Below, one piece after another: positions 1 through 5,006 of a stretch of 5,440 nucleotides of DNA (positions within the stretch are counted from its first letter, which is position 1; the number at the start of each line of letters is the position of its first letter). Origin of the DNA: an uncultured Lachnospiraceae bacterium (GTDB taxonomy: Bacteria > Bacillota > Clostridia > Lachnospirales > Lachnospiraceae); the NCBI GenBank assembly GCA_902782815.1, contig CACZOS010000028.1, positions 1-5,440 on the forward strand, given 5' to 3'. The notes under the pieces are model-generated. The model was not told the origin of the DNA. It ran no database searches and saw only the letters and a program-made list of their open reading frames with translations. Made by a program: the position numbers and the translations under genes.

Positions 1-502
1 CATCGCGGTGGAACCGGCCTCCTGCCCCAGCTTTACCCGTGGTAAATTTGCGTACGATTTCTGCGACACCGGCATGATCTGCCCTCTGGCAAAAATGTAC
101 ACCCTGGGAAGCGGATTCATCCCCTCCCCGAACCATGCCGGCGGACTCCGTTTCCACGGGATGAGCACCATCCTGTCACAGCTTTATCATGATGGTTACA
201 TGGAAGCTGTTTCCGTGGAACAGACCGCAGTATTTGAGGCCGCCGAACAGTTTGCCAGAGTAGAAGGAATCCTTCCGGCTCCCGAGAGCAGCCATGCCAT
301 CCGGACAGCCATCGATGAAGCATTAAAATGTAAAGAAACCGGGGAAGAGAAAAATATCCTCTTCGGTCTGACCGGAACAGGCTATTTTGATATGGTGGCT
401 TATGAACAGTACCATGATGGAAAAATGAATGATTATATTCCTTCCGATGAAGACCTGGCAAAAGGTTTTGAAGGAATACCCCGTTTTCCGGGAAATGAGT
501 AG
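1..502 (+). CDS. trpB: TrpB2-like tryptophan synthase beta chain, C-terminal part (5' end outside window)
   Basis: This is the C-terminal 166 residues of a PLP-dependent TrpB-like enzyme, which joins indole and serine to make tryptophan in the cytoplasm. The frame is open from base 2 (Ile-Ala-Val-Glu-Pro), so the gene starts upstream; the GTG at base 8 is an internal valine, not a start. The recognisable block is EPASCPSFTRG, then YDFCDT, KMYTLG and HAGGLRFHGM, which matches the TrpB2 subfamily rather than classic TrpB1. It is followed by FEAAEQFARVEGILPAPESSHAI and a C-terminal GTGYFDM motif. The PLP-binding lysine lies before the window. One oddity is Cys in YDFCDT, where I expect Gly (YDFGDT). 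No TrpA or other trp gene is visible, so it may be a stand-alone indole-salvage enzyme (inference). It ends at TAG 500-502, ahead of a hairpin at 578-612. Confidence 0.9.
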   Translation, partial: IAVEPASCPSFTRGKFAYDFCDTGMICPLAKMYTLGSGFIPSPNHAGGLRFHGMSTILSQLYHDGYMEAVSVEQTAVFEAAEQFARVEGILPAPESSHAIRTAIDEALKCKETGEEKNILFGLTGTGYFDMVAYEQYHDGKMNDYIPSDEDLAKGFEGIPRFPGNE

Positions 503-577
503 ACAAAAAGAATGACCGGGGATTCGTAAACCTCCCTAAAACCTACATTATTCCCTCATTCGAATATATATGTCTAT

Positions 578-612
578 GGACAGGAAAAGAGGCATTAGCT
601 CTTCTCCTGTCC
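578..612. terminator. Hairpin terminator between convergent genes
   Basis: A 14-bp inverted repeat (578-591 with 599-612) surrounds a 7-base loop. In the plus-strand RNA there is one A-C mismatch and the stem is followed by TTTCT, which would serve the trpB-like gene. In the minus-strand RNA the same position becomes a G-U wobble, so the stem is fully paired, but the tail is only A/T-rich. The right arm encodes the last codons and stop region of the minus-strand PF06541 gene, so the stop codon at 595-597 sits inside the hairpin loop. A bidirectional role is likely; the U-tract is weak on both sides. Confidence 0.65.
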
Positions 613-1485
613 TTTCTCATCCTTGTCTTCACCGGCCTGCCCGATCAGGGCCGACAGTTCTGCAGGATACAGCTTATGCTGCAGCCGGGGAAAAGCTTTA
701 TGGATACGTTGAAAACCCATATAGGCATATCTGGTCTGCCTTCTGATCATTGCTGCCTGCTCTCTCAGCTCCGCTTTTGCAAGAGCCGCCTGATCCCTTA
801 ATTCCGCTTTGGCAAGGGCTGCCTGATCCCTTAATTCCGCTTTGGCAAGGGCTGCCTGTACCCTTCCTTCCTGAATCCTGGCATCGGCCTCCATTGTTCC
901 CTCTCCCACTTTCTCGGTAAGCCCATCGCTGAACCTCCGCATCCGGGCAGCAATCCTGTTCATCTTTTCCAGATCCTTATTCAGTTCCATGACAGTGAGA
1001 ACAGTGATCACAAAATCAGTGAAAAAGATGACCCATATGACCAGAACCAGAATGTGTCCGAACATGCCATCCAAAAGAGTTACGTTTAACTCAACAAGGG
1101 GATGGATGACCTTCAGGGCAAAAACGATGCAGATCCCCCAGGCAAGGGAGAACCTCAGGCAGATATATCCCCCCAGATTGAAGGGTTCTTCTGAATAATC
1201 CCACCAACGCATATGAAAGATCCGGAAAAGGATAAAACCGCCGAACAGCTCGATGAGTGTGGCAAAAACCGTTCCACCCAGAAAAAGCAGAGGGATATTA
1301 TCCAAAAAGGGATGGAGGATCAGAAGAACCGACAGGATACCGAAACCGTAGATGGGACAGACCGGCCCGTTCATAAATCCCCTGTTTATCACCTTTCCGG
1401 CACAGAGAACATGATAAACCACTTCCAGAACCCAGCCCAGAAAAGAGTAAAAAAGAAAAAAAGAAGTGATATAGTAATAACTCAT
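595..1485 (-). CDS. PF06541 (CmpB-like) putative ABC-transporter type IV membrane protein
   Basis: A 296-residue integral membrane protein of the PF06541/COG4905 family, annotated as putative ABC-transporter permease but without a proven function. About five membrane segments are visible, at roughly residues 3-28, 41-62, 64-91, 106-130 and 140-166. Family signatures include FYSFLGWVLEVVYH, NRGFMNGPVCPIYGFG and the WWDYSEEPFNLGGYICLRFSLAWG region (given here in part). The last ~125 residues are a charged, helical cytoplasmic tail with three tandem 11-residue units of the type QAALAKAELRD. I chose ATG 1485 over the upstream in-frame ATG at 1503: GGGAGGA lies 5 bases before 1485, whereas 1503 has no ribosome site and would sit about 3 bases after the predicted transcription start. 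The gene is monocistronic, convergent with trpB and divergent from the 172-residue gene. The tail repeats are not a feature I recall as typical of the family. Confidence 0.85.
   Translation of the reverse strand: MSYYYITSFFLFYSFLGWVLEVVYHVLCAGKVINRGFMNGPVCPIYGFGILSVLLILHPFLDNIPLLFLGGTVFATLIELFGGFILFRIFHMRWWDYSEEPFNLGGYICLRFSLAWGICIVFALKVIHPLVELNVTLLDGMFGHILVLVIWVIFFTDFVITVLTVMELNKDLEKMNRIAARMRRFSDGLTEKVGEGTMEADARIQEGRVQAALAKAELRDQAALAKAELRDQAALAKAELREQAAMIRRQTRYAYMGFQRIHKAFPRLQHKLYPAELSALIGQAGEDKDEKGQEKS
760..858 (-). repeat. Three 33-bp in-frame tandem repeats (11-residue hendecads)
   Basis: Units at 826-858, 793-825 and 760-792 each encode Q-A-A-L-A-K-A-E-L-R-(D/E). The first two (in coding order) are identical over all 33 bases. 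The third differs at 8 of 33 bases, and all changes but the last (Asp to Glu) are synonymous. An 11-residue period equals three helical turns, so the array should form one continuous amphipathic helix or coiled coil in the cytoplasmic tail of the PF06541 protein. A further QAAMIRR start of a unit follows. The identical copies suggest a recent duplication, or slippage-prone copy number. Confidence 0.92.
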
Positions 1486-1490
1486 ATTAA

Positions 1491-1497
1491 TCCTCCC
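1491..1497 (-). promoter_or_regulatory. Ribosome binding site deciding the PF06541 gene start
   Basis: GGGAGGA on the minus strand ends 5 bases before ATG 1485. It lies inside the longer reading frame that begins at ATG 1503, and so argues for the shorter 296-residue product. Confidence 0.8.
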
Positions 1498-1512
1498 GTT
1501 CATTTCATTTCT

Positions 1513-1541
1513 ATTCTACCTATTCATCCTTTCACGGTCAA
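1513..1541 (-). promoter_or_regulatory. Sigma-A-type promoter of the PF06541 gene
   Basis: On the minus strand, TTGACC (1536-1541; 5 of 6 matches to the -35 consensus) is separated by 17 bases from TAGAAT (1513-1518; 5 of 6 matches to the -10 consensus). Transcription should start near 1506, giving a leader of about 20 bases that contains the ribosome site at 1491-1497. Confidence 0.7.
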
Positions 1542-1576
1542 GGCGGGAAGAATCCTCCTATTTTCTCCATGTTGTG

Positions 1577-1604
1577 AACAATTAATTATCCTTAAAAAAT
1601 TGTT
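1577..1604. repeat. Inverted repeat in the divergent promoter region, possible operator
   Basis: AACAATT (1577-1583) and its exact reverse complement AATTGTT (1598-1604) flank 14 A/T-rich bases. The right half overlaps the -35 area of the plus-strand promoter of the 172-residue gene, where a bound regulator could block or recruit polymerase. The left half is part of TTGTGAACAATT. No known regulator consensus is fully matched, and A/T-rich DNA gives such repeats by chance fairly often. Confidence 0.3.
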
Positions 1605-1629
1605 GCCATCATTCATAAAATGATATAAT
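1603..1629 (+). promoter_or_regulatory. Extended -10 promoter of the 172-residue protein gene
   Basis: A perfect TATAAT (1624-1629) is preceded by TG-A (1621-1623), an extended -10. The best -35 by sequence is TTGCCA (1603-1608, 5 of 6), but its spacer is only 15 bases; the overlapping TTGTTG at 1600-1605 has an 18-base spacer and a poorer match. The extended -10 may make the -35 less important. The start is expected near 1636, giving a leader of about 55 bases before ATG 1692. Confidence 0.7.
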
Positions 1630-1691
1630 ACATTTAAGAAAATCTGTTTTTGGGTGAATATGCGATTACAATCATGGGAAGGAGATTACTT

Positions 1692-2210
1692 ATGACGAAT
1701 AATAATATGGATAAGATCATCGCTGATGCAATTGCCAAGGTATTAAATGATAATGCAGAATTCTCCAACGTAGCCCGTCCGAAGCCCACAAGAGCTTCCA
1801 CAGCTACACAGGGAGCCTGGACTATCGAAAAAGCTCCCAAACCCTCTTCCGCTACCCGCGGTGCATGGGATTCCACCAACACTCCCGGAGGAGTTTCCGC
1901 ACACGCGAAGGAAGTATGGACCAAGGATCAGCTTGTTGACGCGGTTACCAAGGCGGCCATGACTGTTCTTGCCTTCAACAATAACAAGATCGGCGGACCG
2001 GTAAAACCGTCATCCTCCAAGATCATCGGCTACGATAAAGCCGGTGCTAAGCCTGCTGCCAACAAGGTTCTCTCCGATACCATGGTGGAAGGAAAAACCT
2101 CCGCTGCAACGCAGCCTGCCTTCAATAAGCCCGAGGATTACAATCATAAGAAACTGTCTGCTTCCGTAGCTGCACAGATCCTTACCAATGTTTATAAACT
2201 GAATCAGTAA
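1692..2210 (+). CDS. Hypothetical Ala/Lys/Pro-rich protein with repeated S-x-A-T-(Q/R)-G-A-W motifs
   Basis: I do not recognise this 172-residue protein. It starts at ATG 1692, six bases after a strong GGAAGGAGA (1677-1685); the frame extends upstream only to a TTG at 1650 without a ribosome site. It has no signal peptide, membrane helix or cysteine. It is rich in Ala (27), Lys (19) and Pro (10), with about 22 basic against 14 acidic residues. Three short predicted amphipathic helices (residues about 6-19, 79-95 and 155-170) are joined by linkers that look disordered. Three copies of an octad occur: STATQGAW (36-43), SSATRGAW (52-59) and SAATQPAF (137-144), with a degenerate SAHAKEVW (69-76). 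Frequent C-ending codons, the strong ribosome site, an extended -10 promoter and a strong terminator suggest high expression as a single-gene unit. Candidate roles are a scaffold or adaptor with short binding motifs, a microcompartment-type encapsulated protein, or a basic nucleic-acid-associated protein; none is proven. Confidence 0.8.
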   Translation: MTNNNMDKIIADAIAKVLNDNAEFSNVARPKPTRASTATQGAWTIEKAPKPSSATRGAWDSTNTPGGVSAHAKEVWTKDQLVDAVTKAAMTVLAFNNNKIGGPVKPSSSKIIGYDKAGAKPAANKVLSDTMVEGKTSAATQPAFNKPEDYNHKKLSASVAAQILTNVYKLNQ

Positions 2211-2254
2211 TTATTGATCGGCATATCTGCAGATAACCTGTTTAAAGGATAGTT

Positions 2255-2291
2255 AAAGGGTGGTCTCCATTTGGGAGACCACCCTTTTGTT
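2255..2291 (+). terminator. Strong rho-independent terminator, probably bidirectional
   Basis: A perfect 14-bp stem (2255-2268 with 2274-2287) has a 5-base loop and ends in a TTTTGTTAT tail on the plus strand, 44 bases after the stop of the 172-residue gene. The stem includes A-T pairs at its base, so the minus-strand RNA also has a short U run (CCCTTTAAC). It can therefore also stop the response-regulator operon arriving from the right, whose stop is at 2323. Confidence 0.92.
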
Positions 2292-2322
2292 ATGCTTTAT
2301 TTTAATAAATGATCCGTTCTTC

Positions 2323-3318
2323 CTAACCTGAAACTTCCATAAAGGCAGAGGGCTTAAGCTTCTCGTATTTCTTGAAGATCTTACTGAAATACCCGGCATC
2401 ACTGTACCCCAGCAAGAAGGAGATATCCGATATGTTCATCTCACTGGAGACCATATATCTTTTTGCGCTCAGGATTTTCCTCAGATGAATATAATCCACC
2501 ACACTGATCTGATAGTATTTTTTAAATATCCTGCTCAGATAGCCGTTGCTCACCCCTGCGTCATCTGCCAGCTCGGTCAGGGAGATCTCTTCATTAATAT
2601 TGTTTTCAATATACTGTAGCACTTTATTCATGAAAGAATACTTCATGACACAGATCTGCCGGTAGACCTCGGTGATGATCTGAATCAGCCAGCAATAGCA
2701 CAGTACCCTGTTGGACATGATCTTGGAGGTCAGCGGATATTTCTGCAGATAATGCTTTTTCTGGGCATAATCCATCCCTGGGATCATATAGAATAATTTA
2801 GAAGCCGTAACCTTCAGCGAATCCCTGTACAAAGAGGAGTCAAGATCGTCATATATGTGCCGGATAAAATCTTTGGAGATATCGTAGGATTCCTTGTAAT
2901 TCCTGTCCTCCACAGACTGGAGCAGGGATTTGAGGTGATCGTCCTCCTCCACGGTCTGATGTTCATCCCGCGCGCAGAGTTCCGCCAGGCGCTGCCGGGT
3001 GATGGGTTTGAGAAGATAGTTATCTATTCCCGCGGTGATGGCTTTATTCATCAGATTCATGTTCCGGTAATTACTCAGGATGAACGTGGTGATATCCGGA
3101 TAAGAATTCTTGATCTCCCCGCAGATATCAATACCGTTTTCCCTGCCCATCAGAACTTCGGAAAAAACAATCTGGGGATGAAAGGTATTCACCATCTTCA
3201 TGGCATCGATCCCGGTCTCCGCCACACCCACCAGCTGACAGTTTTCCACCTTGTCGATCAGTTTTCTAAACGTTTCCTGAAATAAGTATTCCTGTTCGAT
3301 CAGAAGTATTTTAATCAA
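2323..3318 (-). CDS. AraC-family response regulator with a degenerate (pseudo-) receiver domain
   Basis: A 331-residue cytoplasmic DNA-binding regulator. Residues 1-115 form a receiver fold: KILLIEQE at the start, GIDAMKMV, PQIVFSEVLMGRENGID, ILSNYRN and NYLLKP. The conserved Thr/Ser (S82) and Lys (K104) remain. The acidic pocket is lost: the metal-binding Asp pair is E8-Q9, and the phospho-accepting Asp is E54 (codon GAA at 3157-3159). A linker of about 115 residues follows, then an AraC-type domain with two helix-turn-helices (about 245-272 and 295-326; GYFSKIFKKY is the second-HTH signature). The start is TTG 3318, six bases after GGGAGA (3325-3330). The sensor gene ends 34 bases upstream, so the two are almost surely co-transcribed. 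Known AraC-type regulators usually activate nearby catabolic or transport genes; the target here is unknown. The Glu may mimic a permanently active state, or the domain may only bind its partner. Confidence 0.9.
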   Translation of the reverse strand: MIKILLIEQEYLFQETFRKLIDKVENCQLVGVAETGIDAMKMVNTFHPQIVFSEVLMGRENGIDICGEIKNSYPDITTFILSNYRNMNLMNKAITAGIDNYLLKPITRQRLAELCARDEHQTVEEDDHLKSLLQSVEDRNYKESYDISKDFIRHIYDDLDSSLYRDSLKVTASKLFYMIPGMDYAQKKHYLQKYPLTSKIMSNRVLCYCWLIQIITEVYRQICVMKYSFMNKVLQYIENNINEEISLTELADDAGVSNGYLSRIFKKYYQISVVDYIHLRKILSAKRYMVSSEMNISDISFLLGYSDAGYFSKIFKKYEKLKPSAFMEVSG

Positions 3319-3324
3319 TGTCCG

Positions 3325-3330
3325 TCTCCC
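3325..3330 (-). promoter_or_regulatory. Ribosome binding site supporting a TTG start for the response regulator
   Basis: GGGAGA ends six bases before TTG 3318. No in-frame ATG lies nearby, and the receiver's first beta strand begins right after this codon, so TTG is the likely start. A five-codon out-of-frame ORF (ATG at 3332, stop TGA overlapping the TTG) spans this site. Confidence 0.7.
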
Positions 3331-3352
3331 ATTATTTTATTCAGTATCACTC

Positions 3353-4621
3353 TCAGATCCATTCCAGTCCCCGTTCATCGATGGATCCGGAATTTCTCGG
3401 AAGATCCAGGATGATCAGTTCGGGGACGATGGAGATCTTATAATCCTCCGAATATTCATAGGCGATCCTCTGCTCCAGAAGATTGAGCTGTTCCAGGTAA
3501 AATCTCTCGTCAAAAACATTACCCGAAGCATTAAGATAGCCGACGCTTTTCAGATATTTTCCTGTATGCTCAAACTGCAGGGTAAGAACAAAGCGGTCAA
3601 TGGTATACTCGGTATCAATATGGATCACTCCCCGATAATTGCTGTTGAGTATTCCAAAGTTAAGGATGTACTCCACCAGGGGAAAAATAATCAGTTTGGG
3701 AATCAGCTGCGACTCATCCTCCGGAGATTTATCTATCCTGACCTCCAGACGGTCCTGATACTGTCTCTTCAGAACCTCCAGGTATTTCTCCATCTGACTT
3801 ATCTCCTGCCCCACAGAGACATAATCTCTGCCGAATTCCACATAATAACGCAGGAAAGAAGTAAAGATTTCCGCGACCTCCTGAGTCTTCACCGCATTTT
3901 CCAGTACGGCAAAATTAAAGAGGGTCGCCAGCATATTGAGGAGTACCTGAGGCTGTATGTTGTTTTTCATGGAGATCAGTTTCATCTCCTGTATCGTTTT
4001 TTTCAGTTCCCTGTTCTTCTTCCGAAGGTCCCACAGATGAACCTTATTGTGTTCGGAATCCCCCAGACTGAGGGCGTAATTCTCCTTCTGGCACATCTCG
4101 GAGATCATGTAATATACCAGGTCGGATACCGCCCGGATCTTCTCCGCGGACCAGGCGGGAAATGTCTTCAGTAGTTCTTCCTGCCCCTTATGCCCTCTAT
4201 CCTCTTCAGTCTGGATCAGTACTTTTCCGGTATCCGGATCCACATAATCCGGATTCTCACAGCGGACATATCCACAAATCATGGCGCCCAGATACTGACC
4301 GTTGACTATAATCGGGACCGCAGCCTTTACCAGGGCGCTCCTGTCCCGGAAGAGATAAGGCTGATTAATAATGGCCGACTTAGCCGCAGCCAGGGCTTCG
4401 GAAATCCGGTCAATATTCCCTTCTCCCCCCTTCAGGAGATAGTTTTTGTAGTATTCCTGCTCATAACCGGCTACCACCTTCTCTCCACGGTAATCGATGG
4501 TCGAGACGGAAAATCCGGTGGCATCAGCGATCTTTCTCTGCAGGTCTCCGATCACCTCTCTGCCGAACAATCCCATGAGGCTGATATCTTTATTCCTGTT
4601 TTCAATCTGTACATGATCCAT
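3353..4621 (-). CDS. PocR-domain sensor with a degenerate LytS-like histidine kinase module
   Basis: A 422-residue cytoplasmic sensor with no membrane helix. Residues about 15-160 resemble the PocR ligand-binding domain (PF10114): DLQRKIADATGFSVSTIDY, then AVPIIVNGQYLGAMICGY. The cysteines I associate with many PocR domains are not at the expected places. A coiled coil (about 190-220) leads to a His_kinase/PF06580-like module: IQPQVLLN (222-229), FLRYY (256-260), YLEVLKRQYQDRLEV (280-294). In the family motif NPHFLFN the His is phosphorylated; here it is Gln225 (codon CAG at 3947-3949). The N-box VENAIKHG reads VEYILNFG (316-323), and no glycine-rich ATP lid is seen before LNLLEQRIAYEY (379-390). 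It therefore probably cannot bind ATP or autophosphorylate. Start choice: ATG 4621, with GGAG 11 bases upstream; an in-frame TTG at 4666 behind AAGGAAAA would add 15 residues. It is first in an operon with the response regulator. Confidence 0.88.
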   Translation of the reverse strand: MDHVQIENRNKDISLMGLFGREVIGDLQRKIADATGFSVSTIDYRGEKVVAGYEQEYYKNYLLKGGEGNIDRISEALAAAKSAIINQPYLFRDRSALVKAAVPIIVNGQYLGAMICGYVRCENPDYVDPDTGKVLIQTEEDRGHKGQEELLKTFPAWSAEKIRAVSDLVYYMISEMCQKENYALSLGDSEHNKVHLWDLRKKNRELKKTIQEMKLISMKNNIQPQVLLNMLATLFNFAVLENAVKTQEVAEIFTSFLRYYVEFGRDYVSVGQEISQMEKYLEVLKRQYQDRLEVRIDKSPEDESQLIPKLIIFPLVEYILNFGILNSNYRGVIHIDTEYTIDRFVLTLQFEHTGKYLKSVGYLNASGNVFDERFYLEQLNLLEQRIAYEYSEDYKISIVPELIILDLPRNSGSIDERGLEWI

Positions 4622-4750
4622 TTTCGTATCCACTCCAGAAATATCATTACCTAAGACTATAAACAATTTTCCTTAAAATGAAAAATAAAAACCTTATTTT
4701 CCTTTGCTCAAAGATCATTTGCCCGGGATAATATAATATAGCCTTCTCAT

Positions 4751-4839
4751 TATCCTATCATACATATAAATTTGTAAATATCAACACATTTAATATGATA
4801 TAGGAAAAACAGAAATATTACTTGTAATATCCTATACAT
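4751..4839. repeat. Repeated TATCCTAT elements upstream of the sensor operon
   Basis: TATCCTAT occurs at 4751-4758 and again at 4828-4835, each followed by a related ATACAT or ACAT. An inverted copy of the core, TATAGGA, lies at 4799-4805 and pairs exactly with TCCTATA at 4830-4836. The first copy overlaps the proposed -10 element (4757-4762). Such repeats fit binding sites of an AraC-type dimer, for example for autoregulation by the operon's own regulator, but that is inference. Confidence 0.4.
4757..4784 (-). promoter_or_regulatory. Candidate promoter of the sensor/response-regulator operon
   Basis: On the minus strand, TTGATA (4779-4784) and TATGAT (4757-4762) are separated by 16 bases. 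Transcription would begin near 4750, giving a leader of about 130 bases to ATG 4621 or about 85 to the alternative TTG 4666. The region is very A/T-rich, so other -10-like words exist, such as around 4728-4740. Confidence 0.5.
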
Positions 4840-4872
4840 TTTTTTGTTTTATTCCGTTGTCTTAAAGGGTAT

Positions 4873-4947
4873 AAAAAAGGCTTATGGTATGACACACTCT
4901 CCGTACGGAAAACCTTTTTTCCGAAAGCCTGTAAACCATAAGCCCTT
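4873..4947 (-). terminator. Large two-stem terminator of the putP-like gene
   Basis: On the minus strand a 13-bp outer stem (4935-4947 with 4876-4888, one G-U pair, 10 bp perfect in the core) is followed by a run of six U (4873-4878, partly in the stem). It encloses 46 bases, within which CGGAAAA/TTTTCCG (4917-4923 with 4906-4912) forms a 7-bp inner hairpin with a 4-base loop. The enclosed stretch also contains CCGTACGG. Simple terminators usually have loops of 3 to 8 bases, so this one is unusually large. It lies about 60 bases after the putP stop. Confidence 0.75.
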
Positions 4948-5006
4948 AATCATATTCTGTTATATTTATTTCGTTTTCAGATGATTATCTTCCTTCTGTC
5001 CGGATA

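Larger units (their letters stand above)
4622..5006. other. 385-base intergenic region between the sensor gene and the putP-like gene
   Basis: No convincing gene is seen. Reading on the minus strand, the region holds the 3' untranslated end of putP (4948-5006), a large terminator (4873-4947), an A/T-rich stretch with three copies of TCCTAT/ATAGGA, a candidate promoter (4757-4784) and a leader of about 130 bases before ATG 4621. The high A/T content between 4680 and 4870 is typical of a regulated promoter. Confidence 0.75.

Noticed and set aside
760..858. CRISPR array suggested by 33-bp repeats
   Set aside because: The repeats are directly adjacent without spacers and are in frame within a protein gene.
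1573..1590. TTGTGAACAATT as a Rex (redox repressor) site
   Set aside because: Only the left half resembles the Rex half-site TTGTGAA; the right half does not match TTCACAA at the required spacing.
1213..1623. Long plus-strand ORF opposite the start of the PF06541 gene
   Set aside because: Antisense to a membrane protein with recognisable family motifs; the translation is Lys/Gln-rich and without domains, and no ribosome site precedes it.
2224..2235. 12-base palindrome TATCTGCAGATA downstream of the 172-residue gene
   Set aside because: Too short and lacking a loop for a terminator; it lies in a 3' untranslated stretch just before a clear terminator, with no evidence for an operator.
2323..4621. 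The sensor/regulator genes as decaying pseudogenes
   Set aside because: Both frames are complete, carry ribosome sites, and keep fold and DNA-binding motifs; only catalytic positions are replaced, which does not look like random decay.
3566..4654. Two long plus-strand ORFs opposite the sensor gene
   Set aside because: They are antisense shadows of a coding strand with clear PocR and kinase-like motifs; the translations show no family resemblance.
4647..4718. A 23-codon ORF (minus strand) in the leader of the sensor gene, a possible leader peptide
   Set aside because: No ribosome binding site before its ATG, and no codon pattern of a known attenuator; the A/T-rich leader easily yields such an ORF.
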